DNA from: Herbaspirillum sp.
Lineage (GTDB): Bacteria; Pseudomonadota; Gammaproteobacteria; Burkholderiales; Burkholderiaceae_D
DNA length: 64,000 nt
NCBI GenBank assembly: GCA_028292625.1
Contig: JAQGLY010000056.1
Location: 62,001-126,000, forward strand
Direction of reading: 5' to 3'
The notes under the pieces are model-generated. The model was not told where the DNA came from. It searched no databases and was given only the letters and a program-made list of their open reading frames with translations. Shown here piece after piece: positions 45,380 to 54,034 of the stretch. The stretch's first letter is position 1. Each line of letters begins with the position of its first letter. The position numbers and the translations under genes are program-made.

Positions 45380-46315
45380 ATGAAGCAGGAAATTACAGCT
45401 GTGTTGGCCGATCTGCAACTGTTAACAGTGCTGGCCCAAACCCGCAATTTTACGCGCGCGGCTTTGCAACTGGGCATTTCCAAGGCCTCGGTCAGCGCCC
45501 GGATCAAGGAGCTGGAGCGTGCCGCCGGCCTGCCGCTGGTGCGGCGCACCACGCGTTCGGTGACGCTGACCGAAGCCGGGCTGCGTCTGGTCGACGATAC
45601 GCGCGCGTCGTTCGCGCATATCGAGCAAAGTTTTTTGCGCGCCAGGGATTCGGCCGGCGCGCCGGGCGGTTTGTTGCGGCTGACCGCGCCGGTGGCGCTG
45701 GGGCGGCAGCGGATAGCGCCGCTGTTGCCGGATTTCCTGCGCCAGTATCCGGATATCCGCATCGAGATCGAACTGACGGACCGTTTGATCAATCTGACGC
45801 AGGACGGTTTCGATCTGGCGATCCGGCACACGCAGGCGGCGCCGGAGACGCATGTGGCCACGGAGCTGTGCGAGTCGCGCTCCCTGCTGACGGCGGCGCC
45901 CGGCTATCTGCAACGGCGCGGCATTCCGGCGCAACCGGCCGATCTGGCCGCGCATGATTGCCTGCTGTATCTGCGCGACAGCAACGTGCATGCATGGTCG
46001 TTCGAATCCATCGCCGGGCGCACACGCGGGCGGCGTATCGGCGTACCGGTGAGCGGGCCGCTGAAAGCGAACAACAGCGAAGTGCTGCGCGAAGCGGTAT
46101 TGGGCGAAATGGGCATCGGCCTGCTGCCGGATTTCTCGGCGCTGGAGGACGTGCGGGCGGGGCGGCTGGCGCTGCTGCTGCCGGACTGGCGGCCGGTCGG
46201 TTTTTTCGGCGAAAAGCTGTATGCGATCCGGCCGTGGACGCCGGTGGTGCCGCGCGCGGTGCGTTGTCTGGTGGATTATCTGCGGCAGCGCTTCAACGGC
46301 GGCTTCGAAATATGA
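45380..46315 (+). CDS. LysR-family transcriptional regulator
   Basis: A 311-residue LTTR of the larger CrgA/AaeR-like subgroup. The N-terminal helix-turn-helix (LGISKASVSARIKELERAAG) is followed by RRTTRSVTLTEAG and a ligand-binding domain. It is divergent from mmsA and 39 nt before a nitronate monooxygenase gene, so either could be a target. Confidence 0.92.
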   Translation: MKQEITAVLADLQLLTVLAQTRNFTRAALQLGISKASVSARIKELERAAGLPLVRRTTRSVTLTEAGLRLVDDTRASFAHIEQSFLRARDSAGAPGGLLRLTAPVALGRQRIAPLLPDFLRQYPDIRIEIELTDRLINLTQDGFDLAIRHTQAAPETHVATELCESRSLLTAAPGYLQRRGIPAQPADLAAHDCLLYLRDSNVHAWSFESIAGRTRGRRIGVPVSGPLKANNSEVLREAVLGEMGIGLLPDFSALEDVRAGRLALLLPDWRPVGFFGEKLYAIRPWTPVVPRAVRCLVDYLRQRFNGGFEI

Positions 46316-46354
46316 ACGAGTGAGATGGCGGTCGTTTTTAAAGCGAGGTGCATC

Positions 46355-47440
46355 ATGCAAGGCAATACATCGACACCGGCTTCCCTGGGAAGCCTTTATC
46401 CTATCGTACAGGCGCCGATGGCCGGCGTATCCACGCCGCAACTGGCGGCGGCGATATCGAATGCCGGCGGCCTGGGGTCGATCGCCATCGGCGCCGTCGA
46501 CGTCGCTCAGGCGCGGGCGATGATCGCGGCCACCAAGGCGCTGACCGGCAAGCCTTTCAACGTCAATGTATTTTGCCATGCGTCGGCACGGGCCGATCCG
46601 CGGCGCGAAGCGCAGTGGCTGCAGTACTTGCAGCCGTATTTTGCGGAATTCGGCGCGCAGCCGCCGGTCGCATTGAATGAAATCTACAAGAGTTTCGTCG
46701 ACGATGCCGCGATGCTGGCCTTGCTGGTGGAGCAGGCGCCGGCAGTGGTCAGCTTTCATTTCGGCCTGCCTCCGGCGACGGCGATTGCCGCGCTGAAACA
46801 GGCCGGCATCACGTTGCTGGCGACCGCCACCAATCTGGAAGAAGCCGCGGCGATCGAACGGGCCGGCGTGGACTGGATCGTGGCGCAAGGCATGGAAGCG
46901 GGCGGCCATCACGGCGCATTCGATCCGTCCAGGCGGGATGGCGACGGCATCGGCACATTGGCGCTGGTGCGCACGCTGGCGCAGCACAGCGCTTTGCCGG
47001 TGATCGCCGCCGGCGGCATCATGGACGGCCGCGGAATCGCCGCCGCGATGATGCTGGGCGCGCAGGCCGTGCAGCTGGGCACGGCGTTTATCCTGACGCC
47101 GGAATCGTCGGCCGACGCGGCCTATCGCGCTGCCATGCAAAGCGACGCGGCGCGCCATACGCGGCAGGTGACCGCCATCTCCGGACGCGCCGCGCGCGGC
47201 ATCGTCGGGCGCTGGATGACGGAAGTGGAAAGCGCGGCAGCGCCCGCGCCGCCGGATTATCCGATCGCCTACGACGCGGCCAAGACGCTGCATGCCGCGG
47301 CGGCCGCTCAAGGCAATCACGATTTCGCGGTCAATTGGGCCGGCCAGGGCGCGCCGCTGGCCCGCGCGATGCCGGCGGCGGATTTGCTCGAAACGCTGGT
47401 GAACGAATGGCGTCAGGCGGGCGCGGCGGCGCAACGATAA
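46355..47440 (+). CDS. Nitronate monooxygenase-family flavoprotein
   Basis: A 361-residue FMN enzyme of the 2-nitropropane dioxygenase family that detoxifies alkyl nitronates. [20 protein letters not shown] at the N-terminus, [11 protein letters not shown] (catalytic His region) and [12 protein letters not shown] (phosphate-binding) are typical. The ATG at 46355 after AGCGAGG is used; an ATG at 46325 would add 10 residues. It follows the LysR gene on the same strand. Confidence 0.9.
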   Translation: MQGNTSTPASLGSLYPIVQAPMAGVSTPQLAAAISNAGGLGSIAIGAVDVAQARAMIAATKALTGKPFNVNVFCHASARADPRREAQWLQYLQPYFAEFGAQPPVALNEIYKSFVDDAAMLALLVEQAPAVVSFHFGLPPATAIAALKQAGITLLATATNLEEAAAIERAGVDWIVAQGMEAGGHHGAFDPSRRDGDGIGTLALVRTLAQHSALPVIAAGGIMDGRGIAAAMMLGAQAVQLGTAFILTPESSADAAYRAAMQSDAARHTRQVTAISGRAARGIVGRWMTEVESAAAPAPPDYPIAYDAAKTLHAAAAAQGNHDFAVNWAGQGAPLARAMPAADLLETLVNEWRQAGAAAQR

Positions 47441-47720
47441 ACCCCGATTTCGGGACGCAGAGACGCGGTGGAGCGGCCGCCGGACCAAAAACCGGCGCTG
47501 CCTGTTCCAATTCCGCGCAGTGACGTTCGAGTTGCCTTGCATGTACCGCTTCCGGCGCACGATATTGCGGTAAAGTTACCGGAGTACTATTCGAAGAGAC
47601 TTTCAACCGCAACTGTATTTTCCTACAGATTGGCGCTATCCTTGGCGCTCTTCGGCCTAGCGATATCCGTCCGGTTCGTCCGTCAATCGGCAGGCCCCGT
47701 CAACACCCGGATCACCGCAA
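47441..47720 (+). other. Intergenic region before the ABC exporter operon
   Basis: About 280 bp with no convincing gene. It contains the palindrome at 47568-47581 (CGGTAA, AG, TTACCG) and two copies of TTGGCGCT about 10 bp apart near 47631-47650. A promoter for the ABC genes is expected here, but no clear -35/-10 pair was assigned. Confidence 0.5.
47568..47581. promoter_or_regulatory. Palindrome upstream of the ABC exporter genes
   Basis: A perfect 6-bp inverted repeat with a 2-bp spacer (CGGTAA-AG-TTACCG), 140 bp before the first ABC gene. Its form is operator-like; the binding protein is unknown. Confidence 0.35.
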
Positions 47721-49658
47721 ATGAATGCAACATCTACCCCACCCGGCAAGCCGGCCGGCCCCGCCGTGCCGCGGCATGCCGATCGCATCGACATGCAGGC
47801 CATGCCGCAGGTGCTCGGCCGCCTGATGCGGCTGGCCGGCCGCCATCCGTGGCATTGCGCGCTGGCGATCCTGTGCGCGCTGGGGGCGGCGATTTTCAAT
47901 CTGATCATGCCGCGGCTGCTGGGGCAGGCGATCGACCAGACCACGCATCTGCTGGCCGCCGCGCAAAGCAATTTGCCGTTGGCGCGGAACGCCTTGTCGC
48001 TCACCGCCGGCCTGATCGTCGGCGCCTGCGCGGTGCGCGGCGTGCTGACCGGCTTGCAGGGCTATTGCGGCGAGGCGCTGGCGCAGCACGTCGGCTTCGA
48101 TTTGCGGCTGGCTTTTTACGACAAATTGCAACGCCTGAGCTACGCGTATCACGACCGCATCCATACCGGCGAATTGATCGCGCGCGGCATGCTGGATCTG
48201 GAAGGCGTGCGCGCTTTCCTGGAATCCGGCGTGTTGCGCATGGTGACGCTGGTGCTGCTGCTGAGCGTGGGCGCATGGCGGCTGCTCAGCCTCGACCTGA
48301 CGCTGGGGCTGCTGGCCCTGAGCTTCGTGCCGTTCGTATTCTGGAATGCGATGCGCACCGGCCTGGGTTTGCGCATCAGCTGGCAGCGGTTGCAAAAAAT
48401 GATGGCCGAACTGACCCTGCGCATGGAAGAAAACCTGCAGGGCGTGCGCGTGGTGCGCGCGTTCAATGCGCGTCTGTTCGAGATGGCGCGTTTCGATGAA
48501 GTGTCGCGACGCGCGCTGCGCCTGTCGAACGACCGCATCACGCTGCGCATGCGCGGCATCAGCCTGACCGCACTGGCGTATTACACGTCGATGGGGCTGG
48601 TGCTGTGGATAGGCGGCGGGCGCGTCGCGGCCGGCGGGCTGAGCGTGGGAACGCTGACCGAATTCCTGACCTTCATCACGATTCTGCAGCAGCCGCTGCG
48701 GCAGATCAGCGTCATCGTCAACGCCAGCGCCCGCGCCAGCAGCGCCGGCGCGCGCCTGTTCGAGGTGCTAGACACCGATGCCGGCATCGCCGATGCGCCG
48801 AATGCGCGCGCGCTGGAAACGGCCGCCGGGGAGCTGCGTTTCGAAGGCGTCGCTTTTTCGTATGGACAGGGGCCGCATGCCAAGCGGGTGCTGGAAGGGA
48901 TCGATTTCGCGGTCGGCCCCGGCCGCACGCTGGGCATCGTCGGGCCGCCGGGCAGCGGCAAATCGACCATCGCGCATCTGATCCCGCGCTTCTACGATGT
49001 GTCCGCCGGCCGCATCACGCTCGACGGCCACGATATCCGCACGCTGAAGCTGGCGTCCCTGCGCAACGCGGTCGGCCTGGTGCAGCAGGAGAATTTTCTG
49101 TTCGACACGTCGGTGCACAACAATGTGGCCTATGCCGAGCCGGCCGCCGACGCCGCGCGCGTGGTGAGCGCGGCGTCCGTGGCGCAGATTCACGAGCACG
49201 TCGCGCAATTGCCGCAAGCCTATGGCACCCGGGTCGGCGAACGCGGCGTCGCGCTGTCCGGCGGCCAGCGGCAACGCATGACGATTGCGCGCAGCCTGCT
49301 GGATCGGCCGGCGGTCATCGTGCTGGACGACTCGACGGCCGCCATCGATCCCGCCACCGAACTGCGGGTGCGCGCTGCGCTGCAAGGCGTGATGCAACAG
49401 GCCGCGACCATCATCATCGCGCACAGGCTGAGTTCCTTGAAGCATGCCGACGAAATCATCGTGCTGGAGCATGGACGCATCGCGGAACGCGGTACGCACG
49501 CCGCGCTGCTGGCCGCCGAGGGCCGCTATGCCGCGCTATGGCGGTTGCAGAATCGCGGCGCGCAGGCGCAGCGCGATGCGGTCGCCGCGACCGGCCCATC
49601 CGGCCGCGCCGATTTCCCGCTGCGGCAGGACGCCGGCGGCGCGGAGCTGCAAACGTGA
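47721..49658 (+). CDS. ABC exporter half-transporter, degenerate-site subunit
   Basis: A 645-residue type IV (ABCB-like) exporter with six membrane helices (about 40-320) and a C-terminal ATPase domain. The Walker A GPPGSGKST and signature LSGGQRQRM are standard, but Walker B reads VIVLDDSTA, with Asp where the catalytic Glu should be. The stop overlaps the GTG of the next gene, so it should form a heterodimer with that product. The initiator ATG has no clear ribosome site. Confidence 0.88.
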   Translation: MNATSTPPGKPAGPAVPRHADRIDMQAMPQVLGRLMRLAGRHPWHCALAILCALGAAIFNLIMPRLLGQAIDQTTHLLAAAQSNLPLARNALSLTAGLIVGACAVRGVLTGLQGYCGEALAQHVGFDLRLAFYDKLQRLSYAYHDRIHTGELIARGMLDLEGVRAFLESGVLRMVTLVLLLSVGAWRLLSLDLTLGLLALSFVPFVFWNAMRTGLGLRISWQRLQKMMAELTLRMEENLQGVRVVRAFNARLFEMARFDEVSRRALRLSNDRITLRMRGISLTALAYYTSMGLVLWIGGGRVAAGGLSVGTLTEFLTFITILQQPLRQISVIVNASARASSAGARLFEVLDTDAGIADAPNARALETAAGELRFEGVAFSYGQGPHAKRVLEGIDFAVGPGRTLGIVGPPGSGKSTIAHLIPRFYDVSAGRITLDGHDIRTLKLASLRNAVGLVQQENFLFDTSVHNNVAYAEPAADAARVVSAASVAQIHEHVAQLPQAYGTRVGERGVALSGGQRQRMTIARSLLDRPAVIVLDDSTAAIDPATELRVRAALQGVMQQAATIIIAHRLSSLKHADEIIVLEHGRIAERGTHAALLAAEGRYAALWRLQNRGAQAQRDAVAATGPSGRADFPLRQDAGGAELQT

Positions 49659-51493
49659 ATGCCTCCGTGAAATCGGCCGGCAAGCCGGCCGCATTGGGCG
49701 ACGATGCGGCGCAGGAACGCGGCGAGGAAATCTTCGCGCGTTTCGACAGCAATGTGATGGCGCGCTTATGGGACTATGTGCGGCCGCATCGGCCGGCGCT
49801 GATCGGGGCCTTGTCCACCGTGGCGCTGTTTACGCTGGTGCAGGTCGCGATTCCGGTGGCGGTGCGCTATGCGGTCGACAGCGCGCTCGGCAAATCGGGC
49901 TTCGGCTTCGATACCGTGATGGCCACGTTTGCGCTGCTGGTGGTGTGCAACGCGGGTTTGAATTTTCTGCAGGAGTGGGCGGCGACGCGCCTGGCGCAAA
50001 CGGTGATTTTCGACCTGCGGCGCGCCATGTTCGCGCATCTGCAGCGGGTTTCGCTGAGCATCCTGGATCAGACCCAGGTCGGACGGCTGATGGCGCGGCT
50101 GCAGGGCGACGTCGGTTCGCTGCAGGAATTCATGGAAACCTCGATTTCGGCGATCGGCGATTTTTTTCTGCTGCTCGGCATTATCGCGGTATTGCTGGCG
50201 ATGGACGTCAAACTCGGCTTGCTCACTTTATGCGTGCTGCCATTGCTGGTGCTGCTGCGCCTGTTCTGGCTGCCATGGGCGCGCAAGGCCTTCACCCGGG
50301 CGCGCGCGGCTTCCTCCAGCGTCAACGCCGCGCTGGCGGAGAACATCAACGGCATTCGCACGGTGCAGGAGAACCGCCGCGAACAAATCAACTTCGAACG
50401 TTACAAGCGGCGCGCGCGGGAAAATCTGGATGCGCAGATCGGTTCGTCGCGCGCGTCACAGCTGATGGCGCCGACGGTCGATATCCTGACCGGCTGCGCG
50501 ATGGCGATCGTGGTGGTGGCCGGCGGCCGCGAAGTGATTTCCGGCGCACTGAATGTCGGCGTGATCGTGGCCTTCATTTTTTGTGTGCAGCGTTTCTTCG
50601 ATCCCATTCGCACGCTGACCATGCAGTACACGGTGATGCAGCGTGCGATGGCGTCCGGCTACCGCATCTTCGAAGTGCTCGACATACCGGTCACGCTGGA
50701 CGACCGCGAACACGCGCGCCCGTTGCCGGACGGGCCGCCGCGCATCGATTTCGATCGCGTCACCTTCGGCTACCGCGAGGGACAGCCGGTGCTGCACGAT
50801 ATCGATCTGCACATCGCGCCGTACCAGACGGTGGCGCTGGTCGGGCCGACCGGTTCCGGCAAGACCAGCATCGCCGCGCTGATCCATCGCTTTTACGACG
50901 TCTGGGACGGCGCGGTCCGGGTCGGCGGCGAAGACGTGCGCGACGTGACGCTCGATTCGCTCGGCCAGTGCATTGGCATGGTGTTGCAGGAACCGTTCCT
51001 GTTCAGCGGCACCATCGCCGAGAACATGCGCTACGGTTTGCAATGGGCCACGCACGCGCAGGTAGTCGAAGCCGCCAAGGCCGTGAGCGCCCACGATTTC
51101 ATCATGCGCCTGCCGGACGGCTACGACACCATGCTGGGGCAGCGCGGACGCAATCTGTCGATCGGGCAGCGGCAGTTGCTGAGTTTCGCGCGCGCGCTGC
51201 TGGCGCAGCCGAAAATCCTGATTCTGGACGAAGCCACCGCCAATATCGACAGTTTCACCGAACTGGAAATCCAGCGCGCGCTGAACGTGTTGCGCAAGGG
51301 ACGCACCACCATCATCATTGCGCACCGGCTGGCGACGATCCGCGATGCCGACATGATCGTGGTGCTGCAGAAAGGACATATCGTCGAGCAAGGCACGCAT
51401 GAGGAACTGTTGGCCGGCGGCGGTCTGTATGCGCAATTGCATGCGAGCAGCAATGAATCGTTCGACGACGCGGCAGGCAATTTTTACAATTGA
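49655..51493 (+). CDS. ABC exporter half-transporter, catalytic subunit
   Basis: A 612-residue ABCB-like half-transporter. The start is a GTG at 49655 overlapping the previous stop (GTGA); a much longer open frame upstream only shadows the first ABC gene. The ATPase domain has Walker A GPTGSGKTS, Walker B LILDEATA with the catalytic Glu, and a non-standard signature NLSIGQRQ. These features are complementary to those of its partner. The substrate (drug, lipid or peptide) cannot be deduced. Confidence 0.9.
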   Translation: MNASVKSAGKPAALGDDAAQERGEEIFARFDSNVMARLWDYVRPHRPALIGALSTVALFTLVQVAIPVAVRYAVDSALGKSGFGFDTVMATFALLVVCNAGLNFLQEWAATRLAQTVIFDLRRAMFAHLQRVSLSILDQTQVGRLMARLQGDVGSLQEFMETSISAIGDFFLLLGIIAVLLAMDVKLGLLTLCVLPLLVLLRLFWLPWARKAFTRARAASSSVNAALAENINGIRTVQENRREQINFERYKRRARENLDAQIGSSRASQLMAPTVDILTGCAMAIVVVAGGREVISGALNVGVIVAFIFCVQRFFDPIRTLTMQYTVMQRAMASGYRIFEVLDIPVTLDDREHARPLPDGPPRIDFDRVTFGYREGQPVLHDIDLHIAPYQTVALVGPTGSGKTSIAALIHRFYDVWDGAVRVGGEDVRDVTLDSLGQCIGMVLQEPFLFSGTIAENMRYGLQWATHAQVVEAAKAVSAHDFIMRLPDGYDTMLGQRGRNLSIGQRQLLSFARALLAQPKILILDEATANIDSFTELEIQRALNVLRKGRTTIIIAHRLATIRDADMIVVLQKGHIVEQGTHEELLAGGGLYAQLHASSNESFDDAAGNFYN

Positions 51494-51509
51494 ATTTTCA
51501 GGAAAGCCG

Positions 51510-52583
51510 ATGACCGTCATTTTAAATAACCGGGAGATCGAATCGCTGCTCACCATGCGCGAGTATGTCGATGCGATGGAAGCCGCCTTCACCGATCTGG
51601 CCCACGGCAACGCAGTCAATCGGCCGCGCTCCCATACCTATTCGCCGCTGAGCGACGAGCGCTACTACATGTTCAAATCGATGGACGGTGCGCTGCCGCG
51701 TGTCGGCATTCATGCCTTGCGCCTGAGTTCCGACATCATCGAAGAGCGGGTGGTCGACGGCAAGCGGCGGCGCGACAAGATTCCGGCCGCGCCGGGCAAG
51801 AAATGGCTGGGCCTGGTGCAGCTGTTCAGCATCCATACCGGCGAATTGCTGGCGATCATGCAGGACGGCTATTTGCAGAAAATGCGGGTGGGCGCCACCA
51901 GCGGCGTGGCGGCGAAATGCCTGTCGCGTCCGGACAGCAAACGGGTCGGCATGTATGGAACCGGCTGGCAGGCGGATGCGCAGCTGATGGCGCTGTGCCA
52001 GGTGCGCGATATTCAGGAGGTGAAAATTTTCAGCCCGAACCGGCAGAACCGGGAATCCTTCGCCGCGAAGATGGCGCAGCAATTAGGCATTCCCGTGATC
52101 GCGATGGACGATCCGCAGGCCGTGATCGATGGCGTCGATATCGTGATCGCGTCCACCAACTCCTTGCAACCGGTATTTGAAGGTAAATGGCTCAAGCCCG
52201 GCATGCATGTCAACTCGCTGCAGAACGGCGAACTGGATGCGCTGACGCTGGCGCGCAGCGACGTGATCGCGGTGCGCGCCAGGGAACAATCGACGCACTG
52301 GACCGTGCCCGGGCATCAACCGGCCGAAACCAGGAAGGTTGCCGAGCCCAGTCCGGAAATGGACGCGAAGATGCAGGAGCTGGGCGCGATCCTGACCGGC
52401 CAGTCCGCGGGGCGCACGTCGCCTGAGCAAATCACGATGTTCGGCGGCAGCGGCAGCGGCGGCAGTTCGGGGTTGGGGATCCAGTTCGCGGCGGTCGGTT
52501 CGCTGATTCTGGACAAGGCCAGGGAACTCGGCATCGGACGCGAGGTTCCGACCGACTGGTTTTTGGAGGATGTGCATCCTTAA
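51510..52583 (+). CDS. Ornithine cyclodeaminase / mu-crystallin-family protein
   Basis: A 357-residue NAD(P)-dependent enzyme. RVGATSGVAAKCL and the Rossmann motif GMYGTGWQADAQL are diagnostic for the OCD/alanine dehydrogenase family. A flexible GGSGSGGSSG loop lies near residues 312-321. The ATG at 51510 follows an AGGAAAG site, 16 nt after the ABC gene, so the three genes look like one operon. The family includes ornithine cyclodeaminases, ketimine reductases and alanine dehydrogenases; the reaction here is unassigned. Confidence 0.87.
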   Translation: MTVILNNREIESLLTMREYVDAMEAAFTDLAHGNAVNRPRSHTYSPLSDERYYMFKSMDGALPRVGIHALRLSSDIIEERVVDGKRRRDKIPAAPGKKWLGLVQLFSIHTGELLAIMQDGYLQKMRVGATSGVAAKCLSRPDSKRVGMYGTGWQADAQLMALCQVRDIQEVKIFSPNRQNRESFAAKMAQQLGIPVIAMDDPQAVIDGVDIVIASTNSLQPVFEGKWLKPGMHVNSLQNGELDALTLARSDVIAVRAREQSTHWTVPGHQPAETRKVAEPSPEMDAKMQELGAILTGQSAGRTSPEQITMFGGSGSGGSSGLGIQFAAVGSLILDKARELGIGREVPTDWFLEDVHP

Positions 52584-52910
52584 AAAAATCAGTTGAAAAA
52601 AGAACGCGCCCCGGCCGCGGCGATGCGGTTGACGCTGGCCCCAGAAACGCATATATTTCTATAAGCGGATCATCGTTTCATATATCGGAACATGAATCCG
52701 AGGCATGAATCCGCCACGAAAAAATAAATACTGAAGCTCGGCATAGCAATTTCCGAAGCTGATGAGGAGACAATCCAATGCTTATCGCTCCACGTCCGTC
52801 CGCGGTGTTGGCTGACCGAATCCGTAACTTCGTCACCGGTAGCGCCGGCGCGCCGTCGTCTTTGACGGCTGCGCTCGCCGGCCGCTATCCGGCCTCAGCA
52901 GAGAGCAGGC
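52584..52910 (+). other. Intergenic region before the binding protein/ThDP operon
   Basis: About 330 bp. It holds a 10-bp direct repeat (52691-52700 and 52704-52713) and an AT-rich stretch (52650-52690) suited to a promoter. A short frame opens at an ATG at 52778 after a GAGGAG site but then runs into the downstream gene in another frame; it may be a leader ORF or chance. Confidence 0.5.
52691..52713. repeat. 10-bp direct repeat, operator-like
   Basis: CATGAATCCG occurs twice with a 13-bp period, about 200 bp before the binding-protein gene. It could be a tandem activator site. Confidence 0.45.
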
Positions 52911-54026
52911 ATGAACCGGTCAAACATGATGGCGCGCAGGGGTCTTGCGCTGGCAAGGTTGGTAATGATGGCGGCGGCAGTGGCGGCAGTGGCGGCAGGC
53001 GCTGCGGCGTTGGGACGGCCCGCTATGGCGCAAGAAAAGAATGCATCCCTGATGCAATACGACGGACCGGACCGCGCCCAGAAAATTCTGGCGGCGGCCA
53101 AGGAGGAAGGCGCGGTCACGCTGTACACCAGCCTGGCGGCCGGCAATTTGCGCGCGCTGATCGATCCGTTCGAAAAGAAATACGGCATTAAGGTCACCGT
53201 CTGGCGCGCATCCACTGAAAAGGTATTGCAGCGCACGCTGAGCGAAGCCGCGGCGGGACGTTACGAAGTCGATCTGATCCATTTCGGCGCGCCGCAGCTC
53301 GAAGCCCTGCATAGAGAAAAAATACTGCAGCCGGTCAAATCGCCGATATTCGGCGAACTGATGCCGGAAGCGTTGCCGGCGCATCGCGAATGGGCCGCCA
53401 CCATCCTGCAGGTGTACGTTCAGGCCTATAACACCAAGCTGATCAAGAAAGAAGACCTGCCCAAGTCCTATCGGGATCTGCTGGATCCGAAATGGAAGGG
53501 CAAGCTCGGCATGAATACCGACGCGTGGTCCTGGTATGCGACTCTGCTGCAGAGCCTGGGCGAAGAAAAGGGCGGCAAACTGTTTCGCGATATCGTCGCC
53601 ACCAACGGCATCTCGATGCGGCAGGGCGACTCGCTGCTGACCAATCTGGTCACCGCCGGCGACGTCCCGCTGGTGCTGACGGTCTATCAGCACATGCCGC
53701 AGAAGGCCAAGAATGGCGGTGCGCCGATAGACTGGTTTGCGCTGACGCCGTCCATCGCCCGCGCCAACGGCATCGGCATTGCGCGCCACGCGCCGCATCC
53801 GAACGCGGCGCTGCTGTTTTACGACTACATGTTGTCGGCGACCGGCGCGCAGCAGGTCTTTTCATCCATCGGCTATGTGCCGACCAATACCAAACTGCCG
53901 CCGGCGCTGCCCAATCTGCAGATCAAACTGGTGGATCCCGTCACCGTTCTGGACCAGGTCGACAGGTGGAATAAATCCTTCGACGACACATTTATCAAGC
54001 ACAGCAATAATTCGGCAATGAAATAA
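52911..54026 (+). CDS. Iron(III)-type ABC substrate-binding protein, orphan
   Basis: A 371-residue periplasmic binding protein. An N-terminal signal (about 1-41, ending PAMAQ) is followed by the family's start YDGPDRAQKILAAAKEEG and the motif YTSLAAGNLRALIDPFEKKYG. It is related to the protein at 61952-62995. No permease or ATPase adjoins it; instead a thiamine-diphosphate enzyme gene follows after 8 nt. The fold binds iron, phosphonates, thiamine and other ligands, so the substrate is open. Confidence 0.87.
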   Translation: MNRSNMMARRGLALARLVMMAAAVAAVAAGAAALGRPAMAQEKNASLMQYDGPDRAQKILAAAKEEGAVTLYTSLAAGNLRALIDPFEKKYGIKVTVWRASTEKVLQRTLSEAAAGRYEVDLIHFGAPQLEALHREKILQPVKSPIFGELMPEALPAHREWAATILQVYVQAYNTKLIKKEDLPKSYRDLLDPKWKGKLGMNTDAWSWYATLLQSLGEEKGGKLFRDIVATNGISMRQGDSLLTNLVTAGDVPLVLTVYQHMPQKAKNGGAPIDWFALTPSIARANGIGIARHAPHPNAALLFYDYMLSATGAQQVFSSIGYVPTNTKLPPALPNLQIKLVDPVTVLDQVDRWNKSFDDTFIKHSNNSAMK

Positions 54027-54034
54027 GGACAGGC

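Noticed and set aside
45422-47560. A 712-codon minus-strand frame across the LysR and nitronate monooxygenase genes
   Set aside because: It spans two well-supported genes and is Arg/His/Gln-rich with no domain.
48605-49654. Extended frame upstream of the second ABC gene
   Set aside because: The residues before the GTG at 49655 are Arg-rich and lack similarity; this stretch shadows the first ABC exporter gene.
52778-53191. 137-codon plus-strand frame before the binding protein
   Set aside because: It has a decent GAGGAG site but most of it overlaps the binding-protein gene out of frame and is glycine/arginine-rich. At most its first 40 codons could be a leader ORF.
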